From an uncultured Lachnospiraceae bacterium (GTDB lineage: Bacteria > Bacillota > Clostridia > Lachnospirales > Lachnospiraceae): 64,000 nucleotides of DNA. The notes under the pieces were generated by a model. The model made no database searches and was not told the DNA's origin. It was given only the letters and a program-made list of their open reading frames with translations. This document shows positions 23,548 through 31,464 of this stretch, one piece after another. A program made the position numbers and the translations under genes. The stretch covers positions 1 through 64,000 of the forward strand of contig CAJUHH010000011.1 in NCBI GenBank assembly GCA_910585965.1. Direction: 5' to 3'. Within the stretch, counting starts at the first letter, position 1, and every line of letters starts with the position of its first letter.

Positions 23548-25197
23548 ATGAAAAGAAAGGAAATGGCAAGAACACTCAGCATTTTTATGGCAGTTTGCCT
23601 GCTGATGACGGGATGCGGGAGCAAAACAGCGGAAACGGCGGCGCCAGAACCGGCTGAAGAAGCCGCTTACGATACGGCGTATGAGGAAAACGGGTATGAA
23701 GGGATGCCGGAAGAGGAGGGCGCTGGAGCAGTTGAAGGGAATTCGGAGGAGTATTCACGGCTGGAGGAAACGGGGTACGCATCGGTATACGATAAACCAT
23801 TGTCCACTTTTTCGGCGGATGTGGACACGGCTTCTTACAGCAACTTGCGCAGGCTGATACGGTCCGGGTACGGGATCGATGATATTCCGGAAGGAGCGGT
23901 CAGGATTGAAGAAATGATCAACTATTTTTCTTATGGGGATCTGAAAGAGCCGGAGAAAAAGGAACCTTTTGGCGTGACGACGCAGATCATGCCTTGTCCA
24001 TGGAATAAAGAGGCGCAGCTTCTCCGGGTGGGGCTGCGGACGGAAAAAATAGACTATGAAGATTTCCCGCCGTCCAACCTGGTATTTCTCCTGGATGTGT
24101 CAGGTTCCATGTACGCGGAAGACAAACTTCCCCTGCTTCAGGATTCTTTTGCCATTCTGGCAGAAAACCTGACGGAGAAAGACAGGGTATCGATCGTGAC
24201 TTATGCAGGGGATGATACGGTCGTGCTGGAAGGCGAGGACGGGGGGCATACAAAAGAGATCTGTCAGGCGCTTTTTGACCTGGAAGCGGGAGGCAGCACC
24301 CATGGGAGCAAAGGGATCGAAACGGCATACCGGCTGGCGGAGGAATATTACATAGAAGGGGGGAATAACAGGGTGATCCTGGCAACGGACGGCGACCTGA
24401 ACGTGGGACTGACTTCGGAAAGCGAGCTGGAAGAGCTGATTACGGAGAAAAAGGAATCGGGGGTTTTTCTTTCCGTGCTTGGATTCGGCAGGGGGAATAT
24501 TAAGGATAATAAGATGGAAACGCTGGCGGATAAAGGAAACGGAAATTATGCCTATATTGATTCCCTGCGGGAGGCAAATAAAGTATTGGTAGAAGAGATG
24601 GGCGCGACGCTGCTGACGGTCTGCAAAGACGTGAAGTTCCAGGTGGAATTTAATCCGGCCGTGGTGGAGGAATACCGTTTGATCGGATATGAAAACAGAA
24701 GACTGGCCGCGAAAGATTTCGAGGACGACACGAAGGACGCAGGAGAGATCGGCGCAGGATACTGCATGACGGCATTGTATGAAATTGTGACGAAGGAAAA
24801 CGTGAGCGGAAGCGGCATTCCGAGGGATCAGCTGAAATATGCGGATTTTTATGAGGAGGAAAAAGAAGAGGATAAAACAGGAGGAGAAAGCGGCGTAAAC
24901 TATATGGAGTATGAATGGCTGACCGTCAGCATCCGTTATAAAGAGCCGGAAGGCACGGAAAGCAAGCTGCTGGAATATCCGGTGGACTATGCGTCTTATG
25001 TGGAGGAGCCGAGCGATGACTTCCTGTTTGCCGCTGCTGTCGCGGAGTTCGGGCTGGCGGCGATGGACAGCCAATATAAGGGGGAAGCTTCTTTGCAGCA
25101 TGTGGAGGAAACGCTGGAAGGGCTGGATTTGGATGATGAATATAAGGCGGAATTTGAGGAGCTGGTGAAAGAGCTGGATGGGAATACGGGGAAGTGA
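23548..25197 (+). CDS. VWA-domain lipoprotein (YfbK-like)
   Basis: The predicted lipoprotein has a signal sequence and lipobox LMTGC (Cys23), an acidic linker, and the conserved STFSADVDTASYSNLRR segment before a von Willebrand factor A domain. The metal-ion site D-V-S-G-S lies near residue 182, and LATDGDLNVG and the GAGYCMTALYE segment follow, the latter from the C-terminal DUF3520 region. The architecture matches the YfbK family, of unknown function, probably acting in protein binding at the cell surface. The ATG follows AAGGGAGGAAGG. It is monocistronic, with the aspS T-box downstream. Confidence 0.88.
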   Translation: MKRKEMARTLSIFMAVCLLMTGCGSKTAETAAPEPAEEAAYDTAYEENGYEGMPEEEGAGAVEGNSEEYSRLEETGYASVYDKPLSTFSADVDTASYSNLRRLIRSGYGIDDIPEGAVRIEEMINYFSYGDLKEPEKKEPFGVTTQIMPCPWNKEAQLLRVGLRTEKIDYEDFPPSNLVFLLDVSGSMYAEDKLPLLQDSFAILAENLTEKDRVSIVTYAGDDTVVLEGEDGGHTKEICQALFDLEAGGSTHGSKGIETAYRLAEEYYIEGGNNRVILATDGDLNVGLTSESELEELITEKKESGVFLSVLGFGRGNIKDNKMETLADKGNGNYAYIDSLREANKVLVEEMGATLLTVCKDVKFQVEFNPAVVEEYRLIGYENRRLAAKDFEDDTKDAGEIGAGYCMTALYEIVTKENVSGSGIPRDQLKYADFYEEEKEEDKTGGESGVNYMEYEWLTVSIRYKEPEGTESKLLEYPVDYASYVEEPSDDFLFAAAVAEFGLAAMDSQYKGEASLQHVEETLEGLDLDDEYKAEFEELVKELDGNTGK

Positions 25198-25258
25198 AAA
25201 ATATTTATTTATTGAGAAAAGGGATTTTCGGCAAAGCCAATATTTTTATAAAAACCTA

Positions 25259-25287
25259 TTGCATTTAGAAAAAAGATGTGATAGTAT
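25259..25287 (+). promoter_or_regulatory. Promoter of the T-box/aspS-gatCAB transcript
   Basis: TTGCAT (25259-25264) and TAGTAT (25282-25287) are 17 bases apart and lie just before the T-box Stem I. Confidence 0.6.
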
Positions 25288-25314
25288 TTGGCTCATATAA
25301 AACAGATAAGGAAA

Positions 25315-25622
25315 TGCGAAGAAGGAGACTCTTGTTAAGGAAAGCGACAGAAATACGGCGTCACCGACTGAGAGCGCCGTTTGTGGGAGATAACAAAGGG
25401 AACACTCCGGAGCAGATTTTCTGAACCGTTCGAAAAGCTTACGGCCAGGTAGGCGGACGGGCGATAGGAAGATACGTTTACACGCGTTAAGTGTAAGAGT
25501 GGGCAAGGCGGTTCACACATCTTGATGGAGATGTCGGCTTGTCAATGCGGGTGGTACCGCGGGTATATATTTATTGTTTATCCGTCCCGGAATGCAGAGA
25601 GCTGTGTTCCGGGATTTTTTTT
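25315..25622 (+). promoter_or_regulatory. T-box riboswitch controlling aspS-gatCAB, probable tRNA-Asn specifier
   Basis: The leader contains the T-box sequence AATGCGGGTGGTACCGCGGG (25544-25563), whose UGGU pairs with the uncharged tRNA 3' end. An intrinsic terminator follows: TCCCGGAATGCA (25585-25596) and TGTGTTCCGGGA (25603-25614) with eight T. In Stem I, GGAG/CTCC closes the base and CTTGTTA pairs with TAACAAAG, leaving a loop with AAC at 25401-25403. AAC would select tRNA-Asn, which fits a GatCAB operon. The specifier assignment is by inspection. Confidence 0.88.
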
Positions 25623-25710
25623 ATGCGCAGCCCCATGCAGAGGAAGTATGCCGCAGAAGCGGCGCATGGGGCGCGCGGCGAGTAGGGGAAAAGCTTTTCC
25701 CCTACTCGAT
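25622..25710. repeat. Small dispersed repeat, copy 1, with a 30-bp perfect palindrome
   Basis: The stretch begins right after the T-box terminator T-run and runs through CGCAG.CCC...GCGCGGCGAG. It is related to 37932-38020 and 51140-51215. CGAGTAGGGGAAAAG (25679-25693) and its exact complement make a palindrome ending near 25708. GGGCGCGCGGCG recurs at about 25755. Bases 25711-25817 show no gene. Confidence 0.65.
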
Positions 25711-25817
25711 TGTAAACGGTCGCCCAAAGGAAACATGTCAGCATGCGCTGACGGGCGCGCGGCGCAAAGCAAACAGCGTTTTCCGAATCATAAAAACAAG
25801 AAAGGCAGGTAAAAGCT

Positions 25818-27569
25818 ATGGCAAGAGAAAACATTTATAGGGATATTACGGTAAAAGATATGGATGAATCGTATATCGGGAAAAACGTGAAAGCGGCGGG
25901 CTGGGTGGAAAATATCAGGGACCATGGCGGGGTGTCTTTTCTTGATCTGCGGGATATGTACGGAGTCCTCCAGGTGGTGATCCGGGATGGGGAGATGTTA
26001 AGGGGGATTACAAGGGAAGCCTGTGTTTCGGTGGAAGGGCCGGTGCGGCAGAGGGATGAGGAAACTTACAACCCGAGGATACCGACGGGCACGATCGAAC
26101 TGGAAGCGCATAAGATAACGATTTTGGGCAGGGTTTATAAACCGCTTCCGTTTGAAGTGATGACATCGAAGGAAACGAGGGAAGAGGTTCGGTTAAAGTA
26201 CCGTTATCTGGATCTGCGAAATGCGAAAGTAAAGGAAAACATTATTTTCCGCTCCAAGGTGATCGGCTTTTTGAGGGAGAAGATGACAGAGATGGGTTTT
26301 TTGGAGATTCAGACACCGATCCTCTGCGCATCGTCGCCGGAAGGGGCAAGGGATTATATCGTGCCGTCCAGACGGTATAAGGGAAAGTTTTATGCGCTTC
26401 CCCAGGCACCCCAGCAGTATAAGCAGCTTTTGATGGTATCCGGCTTTGATAAATATTTTCAGATCGCCCCCTGCTTCCGGGATGAGGATGCCAGGGCGGA
26501 CCGGTCGCCGGGGGAATTCTACCAGCTGGATTTTGAAATGAGCTTTGCAGGGCAGGAGGACGTGTTCCGCGTGGGCGAGGAAGTGCTGACGGCGGTTTTT
26601 GAAAAGTTTGCGCCGGAAGGGGCGACAGTGACGAAAGCCCCTTACCCGGTGATCAGCTACCGGCAGGCGATGCTGGAGTTTGGCACGGATAAGCCGGATC
26701 TGCGCAATCCTTTGAGGATTATGGATGTGACGGAATTTTTCCAGGGCTGTTCTTTCCGCCCGTTTATCGGGAAAACGGTAAGGGCGATAAAGGTGAGCGA
26801 GGAAATGTCCAAAGGATTTCATGAAAAACTGCTGGCATTTGCCGTTTCGCTGGGAATGGGAGGACTCGGCTATCTGGAGGTAGGGGAAGACCTTGGCTAT
26901 AAAGGGCCTATCGATAAGTTTATTCCCCAGGAAAGAAAAAGAGAGCTTTTGGAACTGGCCGGGCTGGAGGTCGGCGATACGATTTTCTTTATTGCGGACA
27001 GGGAAGAGAGGGCGAATTATTATGCGGGGCAGATTCGGACCGAACTCGGCCGCCAGCTGGGGCTGTGCGAGGAAAATGCGTTCCGCTTCTGCTATGTGAA
27101 CGATTTCCCGATGTTTGAAAAGGATGGGGAAACGAAACAGATCGGGTTTACCCATAACCCTTTTTCCATGCCGCAGGGAGGATTGAAGGCACTGGAAGAA
27201 AAGGACCCGCTGGATATCCTTGCCTATCAGTATGATATCGTCTGCAACGGCGTGGAGCTGTCTTCCGGCGCGGTGAGGAACCATGACATAAAGATTATGG
27301 AGAAAGCATTTGAAATTGCAGGATATGATAAGGAAACGCTGGAGAAGAAGTTCGGGGCGCTGTACCAGGCCTTCCAGTTCGGCGCACCGCCCCATGCAGG
27401 AATGGCACCCGGAATCGACCGAATGATCATGCTGCTGCGGGGGGAGGAAAATATCAGGGAAGTCATCGCTTTTCCGATGAGCGGTTCCGGGCAGGACTTG
27501 TTGTGCGGCGCTCCCGGGGATGTCACGGAAACACAGCTGCGAGAGGTTCATATTAAGGTCAGGGAATGA
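25818..27569 (+). CDS. aspS: Aspartyl-tRNA synthetase, probably non-discriminating
   Basis: This class II synthetase charges tRNA-Asp and, when non-discriminating, also tRNA-Asn with aspartate. An N-terminal OB-fold anticodon-binding domain (GWVENIRDHGGVSFLDLRD) is followed by motif 2 with FRDEDARADRSPGEFYQLDFEM, the bacterial GAD insertion (about residues 285-420) and motif 3 with GIDRMIMLLRGEENIREVIAF. The 583 residues are full length. Its place in one operon with gatCAB behind a probable tRNA-Asn T-box suggests it makes Asp-tRNA-Asn for the amidotransferase. That specificity is inferred from context. Motif 3 context GMAPGIDR differs slightly from the common GIAYGLDR. Confidence 0.95.
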   Translation: MARENIYRDITVKDMDESYIGKNVKAAGWVENIRDHGGVSFLDLRDMYGVLQVVIRDGEMLRGITREACVSVEGPVRQRDEETYNPRIPTGTIELEAHKITILGRVYKPLPFEVMTSKETREEVRLKYRYLDLRNAKVKENIIFRSKVIGFLREKMTEMGFLEIQTPILCASSPEGARDYIVPSRRYKGKFYALPQAPQQYKQLLMVSGFDKYFQIAPCFRDEDARADRSPGEFYQLDFEMSFAGQEDVFRVGEEVLTAVFEKFAPEGATVTKAPYPVISYRQAMLEFGTDKPDLRNPLRIMDVTEFFQGCSFRPFIGKTVRAIKVSEEMSKGFHEKLLAFAVSLGMGGLGYLEVGEDLGYKGPIDKFIPQERKRELLELAGLEVGDTIFFIADREERANYYAGQIRTELGRQLGLCEENAFRFCYVNDFPMFEKDGETKQIGFTHNPFSMPQGGLKALEEKDPLDILAYQYDIVCNGVELSSGAVRNHDIKIMEKAFEIAGYDKETLEKKFGALYQAFQFGAPPHAGMAPGIDRMIMLLRGEENIREVIAFPMSGSGQDLLCGAPGDVTETQLREVHIKVRE

Positions 27570-27589
27570 TCAGAAATGGGGATAGAAGA

Positions 27590-27886
27590 ATGGAAAACAG
27601 GCTTAATGATGAAATGATAGAGCATATTGGTATTCTGGCAAAGCTGGAGCTTTCAGGGGAAGAGCGGGAGCGGGCGAAAGAAGATATGGGAAAGATGCTG
27701 GGCTATATCGATAAAATGGGAGAACTGGATACTTCAGGCATAGAGCCTTTGTCCCATGCATCCGGCATGCAGAATGTATTCCGGGAAGACGAGGCGACTA
27801 ACGGGGATATGCGGGAGGATGTGTTAAGAAATGCGCCGGAGGAAAAAGACGGGATGTTTCTGGTTCCACGGACGTTTGAGGGATAA
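27590..27886 (+). CDS. gatC: Asp/Glu-tRNA amidotransferase subunit GatC
   Basis: GatC is a small bracing subunit that wraps GatA and GatB. The 98 residues start MENRLNDEMIEHIGILAKLE, with the conserved helix-loop containing L-E-L-S and the C-terminal LRNAPEEKDGMFLVP motif. The ATG at 27590 matches the family N-terminus. An in-frame ATG at 27566 overlaps the aspS stop and would add eight residues. It is followed by gatA after 17 bases. Confidence 0.94.
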   Translation: MENRLNDEMIEHIGILAKLELSGEERERAKEDMGKMLGYIDKMGELDTSGIEPLSHASGMQNVFREDEATNGDMREDVLRNAPEEKDGMFLVPRTFEG

Positions 27887-27903
27887 AGGAAGGAGGCGCA
27901 GGG

Positions 27904-29448
27904 ATGGAGCTGCTGGAATGGACGGCACTGGAGCTGTCAGAAAAGATAAAAGCGGGGGAGATCAAAGCGAAGGATGCGGCGCTGGCGGCGCTGGAACGCA
28001 TAGAGGCCGGAGAAAAGCGATACCATTGTTATATTACGGTGGATGCGGAGGGAGCGCTCCGGCGGGCAGAGGAAGTACAGCGGCGGATCGATGCGGGGGA
28101 GCTGTCCGGCCCTTTGGCCGGCGTGCCTGTGGCGGTGAAGGATAATATTTGCACGGAAGGGCTGCTGACGACTTGCGCTTCCCGGATGCTTGGCAATTTT
28201 ATTCCGGCTTATTCGGCAGAGGCGGTAAAGCGGCTGGAGGAAGCCGGAGCGGTGGTTCTTGGGAAAACCAATATGGATGAGTTTGCCATGGGTTCCACCA
28301 CCGAGACATCGGCTTATGGGGGGACAAGGAACCCGTGGAATATAGGAAGAGTGCCGGGCGGTTCTTCCGGGGGTTCGGCGGCCGCAGTGGCGGCAGGGGA
28401 ATGTTTTCTTGCCCTTGGGTCGGATACCGGGGGATCGATCCGCCAGCCGTCGGCTTTTTGCGGGGTAGTGGGGATAAAGCCAACTTATGGAACGGTATCC
28501 AGATACGGTCTGGTCGCTTATGGTTCCTCTTTGGACCAGATAGGCCCTATGGGCAGAAACGTATCGGACTGCGCGGCCATGCTGGAGGCGATTGCCTCTT
28601 ATGATAAGAAAGATTCTACTTCCGTAGACAGGAAGGATACGGATTTCAGGGCAGCCCTTGTGGACGATGCGAAAGGAATAAGGATAGGCATTCCCAAAGA
28701 TTATATGGGGGACGGCCTGGACAGGGAGGTCAGGGAGGCGGTTGTAAAGGCGGCGCAGGTGCTGGCAGGAAAGGGGGCGCTGGTGGAAGAATTTGACCTG
28801 GGACTGGCGGAATATGCGATTCCCGCTTACTATACGATTGCATCGGCAGAAGCCAGTTCCAACCTGGAGCGTTTCGATGGGGTAAAGTACGGATACCGGG
28901 CGGCGGAGTACGAGGGGCTCCATTCCATGTATAAAAAATCCCGTTCCGAAGGATTCGGATCCGAGGTGAAAAGGAGGATCATGCTGGGTTCCTTTGTCTT
29001 AAGCTCCGGCTATTATGACGCGTACTATTTAAAAGCGCTGAAAGTAAAGGCGCTGATTAAAAGGGCCTTTGACGCAGCTTTTGTAAAATATGATTTGATC
29101 CTGGGTCCGACGGCTCCGACGGCTGCCCCGGCGCTGGGAGAAAGCCTGGCCGATCCGTTACAGATGTATCTGGGAGATATTTATACGGTTTCTGCCAACC
29201 TGGCGGGTCTGCCGGGCATCAGCCTTCCCTGCGGGAAGAATTCCGAAGGACTTCCCATCGGACTGCAGCTGATGGGGGACTGTTTCCAGGAGAAAAAAAT
29301 GATCCGCGCGGCGTATGCCTATGAGAAAGCCAGAGGATCATTCGGGCGGCCAAAACTGTCGGCTGACACCGAGGTCGGCGACGGCAGCTTCGGATGCGGA
29401 ATTGATGCAAAGCCGGAAGGAGGGAAAAAGAGTGGAAAAACGATATGA
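27904..29448 (+). CDS. gatA: Asp/Glu-tRNA amidotransferase subunit GatA
   Basis: GatA is the glutaminase/amidase subunit that releases ammonia from glutamine. The Ser-cisSer-Lys triad is visible: Lys in VAVKDNI, the Gly/Ser-rich PGGSSGGSAAAVAAGE and the nucleophile region SDTGGSIRQPSAFCG. The C-terminal DIYTVSANLAGLPGISLPCG is conserved. At 514 residues it has about 25 residues more than usual at the C-terminus (VGDGSFGCGIDAKPEGGKKS), Gly-rich and overlapping the gatB start. AAGGAGGCG precedes the ATG. Confidence 0.95.
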   Translation: MELLEWTALELSEKIKAGEIKAKDAALAALERIEAGEKRYHCYITVDAEGALRRAEEVQRRIDAGELSGPLAGVPVAVKDNICTEGLLTTCASRMLGNFIPAYSAEAVKRLEEAGAVVLGKTNMDEFAMGSTTETSAYGGTRNPWNIGRVPGGSSGGSAAAVAAGECFLALGSDTGGSIRQPSAFCGVVGIKPTYGTVSRYGLVAYGSSLDQIGPMGRNVSDCAAMLEAIASYDKKDSTSVDRKDTDFRAALVDDAKGIRIGIPKDYMGDGLDREVREAVVKAAQVLAGKGALVEEFDLGLAEYAIPAYYTIASAEASSNLERFDGVKYGYRAAEYEGLHSMYKKSRSEGFGSEVKRRIMLGSFVLSSGYYDAYYLKALKVKALIKRAFDAAFVKYDLILGPTAPTAAPALGESLADPLQMYLGDIYTVSANLAGLPGISLPCGKNSEGLPIGLQLMGDCFQEKKMIRAAYAYEKARGSFGRPKLSADTEVGDGSFGCGIDAKPEGGKKSGKTI

Positions 29449-30880
29449 GACGGTAATCGGGCTGGAAGTCCATGTGGAGCTGGCAACGAAGACGAAAATT
29501 TTCTGCGGCTGCCCGGCGGCGTTCGGCGGAGCGCCCAACAGCCATACCTGCCCGGTCTGCACGGGAATGCCGGGGACTCTGCCCGTATTAAATAAAAAAG
29601 TCCTGGAATACGCCGTGGCCGTCGGATTGGCGGCGAACTGCAAAATCGCGGAATATTGCAAGTTTGACCGAAAGAATTATTTTTATCCCGATAACCCGCA
29701 GAATTACCAGATATCCCAGTTGTACCTTCCCATTTGCACCGACGGGGGAGTGGAGATCGAGACGGAGACAGGGAAGAAAACTATAGGCATTCATGAAATC
29801 CATATGGAAGAGGATGCGGGGAAACTGATCCACGACGAATGGGAAGACTGCTCCCTGGTGGATTATAACCGTTCTGGCGTACCCTTGCTGGAAATCGTGT
29901 CCCAGCCGGATATGAGAAGCGCGGAGGAGGTGATTGCCTATCTGGAAAAACTGCGGATGATGATCCAATATCTTGGAGCGTCCGACTGCAAATTGCAGGA
30001 AGGCTCCATGCGGGCGGACGTGAACCTGTCGGTAAGGGAGGAGGGTTCGGAAGGATACGGGACAAGGACGGAGATGAAGAACCTGAACTCTTTCCGCGCG
30101 ATTGCAAGGGCGATCGAGGCGGAAAGGGAGCGCCAGATCGAACTGCTGGAGGCCGGAGGCCTGGTGGTGCAGGAAACAAGAAGATGGGACGATGGCAAAG
30201 GGGAATCCTACGCGATGCGGAGCAAAGAGGACGCGAAGGACTACCGCTATTTTCCCGACCCCGACCTGCCGCCCATCGTCATCGGCAAAGCATGGCTGGA
30301 GGAGATGAAAAAGGCGCAGCCCGAATTCCGCCCTGAAAAAATAAAAAGGTATCGAAAGGAATACGATATCCCCGACTACGATATTGAAATCATTACCGCG
30401 TCCAAAAGGATGGCCGACCTGTTCGAAGAAACCGTGGAACAATGCGGCCAGCCCAAAAAGGTTTCCAACTGGCTGATGGGTGAAACCCTCCGCCTGTTAA
30501 AGGAAAAAGGGATGGAGCCGGAAGACATCCGTTTTTCCCCGGAGAACCTGGCGAAGCTGATCAAGATGGCCGATGAGAAAAAGATCAATAGTTCCGTGGC
30601 CAAGGAAGTATTCGAAGCCATTTTTGACAGGGACGAAGACCCGGAAAAATACGTGGAAGAAAAAGGACTGAAAACGGTGAATGACGAAGGGGCGCTTCGA
30701 AAAACCGTAGAAAAAGTGATCGCTGAAAACCCGAAATCGGTAGATGATTACTGCAAGGGGAAGGAGAAAGCGATCGGCTTCCTGGTGGGCCAGACGATGA
30801 AGGAGATGAAGGGAAAAGCGGACCCGGGGGAGATAAACAGACTGCTGCGGGAACTGCTGGACGGAATAAAAGAACAATAG
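29432..30880 (+). CDS. gatB: Asp/Glu-tRNA amidotransferase subunit GatB
   Basis: GatB phosphorylates the tRNA-bound Asp or Glu and amidates it with ammonia from GatA. The GTG start at 29432, with AAGGAGGG nine bases upstream, gives the family N-terminus MEKRYETVIGLEVHVELATK. The zinc ligands are in FCGCPAAFGGAPNSHTCPVC and the kinase-like region in FDRKNYFYPDNPQ. The C-terminal YqeY-like tail domain ends NRLLRELL. It overlaps gatA by 17 bases. A longer frame from 29315 lies inside gatA and is rejected. Confidence 0.95.
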   Translation: MEKRYETVIGLEVHVELATKTKIFCGCPAAFGGAPNSHTCPVCTGMPGTLPVLNKKVLEYAVAVGLAANCKIAEYCKFDRKNYFYPDNPQNYQISQLYLPICTDGGVEIETETGKKTIGIHEIHMEEDAGKLIHDEWEDCSLVDYNRSGVPLLEIVSQPDMRSAEEVIAYLEKLRMMIQYLGASDCKLQEGSMRADVNLSVREEGSEGYGTRTEMKNLNSFRAIARAIEAERERQIELLEAGGLVVQETRRWDDGKGESYAMRSKEDAKDYRYFPDPDLPPIVIGKAWLEEMKKAQPEFRPEKIKRYRKEYDIPDYDIEIITASKRMADLFEETVEQCGQPKKVSNWLMGETLRLLKEKGMEPEDIRFSPENLAKLIKMADEKKINSSVAKEVFEAIFDRDEDPEKYVEEKGLKTVNDEGALRKTVEKVIAENPKSVDDYCKGKEKAIGFLVGQTMKEMKGKADPGEINRLLRELLDGIKEQ

Positions 30881-30909
30881 ATAAAAAAATAATAGATAAA
30901 AGGCATGCT

Positions 30910-30940
30910 GGGCGGACTTATTCCGCCCGCTTGTTTTTTT
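30910..30940 (+). terminator. Terminator of the gat operon
   Basis: GGGCGGA (30910-30916) pairs with TCCGCCC (30922-30928), followed by a T-rich run to 30940. Confidence 0.85.
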
Positions 30941-31002
30941 GCTCCCATGTGGAAGCGCAAACTCCCAAACTGAACTGTTGCAGACTGTCACTGCCCATTC
31001 TC

Positions 31003-31378
31003 CACGGAAATCAAATCAAACTTGGCAGCCGCCAAAGCGTACCGGGAAGGGGATGAACCCGCAGCGGCCTTGAAACGCGCCTGGCGGGGCGGGGATTTTC
31101 TGCTGCTGCGTACAATCAGCAATTTCGCTTATAAAATGGCCGAAAACCTAGGGTGAAATTGCCACGGATGGCAATTTCAGGAAAAAAGGACACGGATGTC
31201 CTTTTTTTCCGACCCGATCGATTTGACCACCTAAATCCATTTTATTAGTGAAATCTGATTGGAAGCTCCAGCAGAAAATCCCCGTCTCCGCCAGGCGCGT
31301 TTCAAGGCCGCTGCGGGTTCATTCTTTCATCTCTCCCAATACGCCTTGCCAGCCGCCAAATTTGATTTGATTTCCGCG
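31003..31378. repeat. Long inverted repeat element, copy 2 (about 100-bp imperfect arms, conserved 163-bp core)
   Basis: Left arm 31005-31105 and right arm 31269-31376 are imperfect inverted copies, near-identical close to the core and more diverged outside. The core 31106-31268 is exactly 163 bp, the same length as in copy 1, and about 80% identical. Three stems change by compensating substitutions between the copies. The outer end CACGGAAATCAAAT (31003-31016) is shared with the inverted repeat at 36880-37005. It lies between gatB and the ibrA-like gene. Confidence 0.88.
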
Positions 31379-31386
31379 CCCCTTCC

Positions 31387-31447
31387 TTGAAAAAAATGCC
31401 AAATTATGGTAAATTATGGTAAGTTTACCAATTCTATTGGTATTTTT
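31387..31447 (+). promoter_or_regulatory. Promoter and palindrome upstream of the ibrA-like gene
   Basis: TTGAAA (31387-31392) and TAAATT (31410-31415) have a 17-base spacer. Just downstream, TACCAAT-TCT-ATTGGTA (31426-31442) is a perfect palindrome followed by six T, which could be an operator or a short attenuator. AAATTATGGT is repeated in tandem at 31401-31420. Confidence 0.5.
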
Positions 31448-31464
31448 TCGGAGGCATACAAAAG

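Noticed and set aside
23357..23551. Hydrophobic 64-residue frame between bsh and the VWA gene
   Set aside because: It starts antisense within bsh codons, lacks a ribosome site, and overlaps the start of the VWA gene. It is probably chance.
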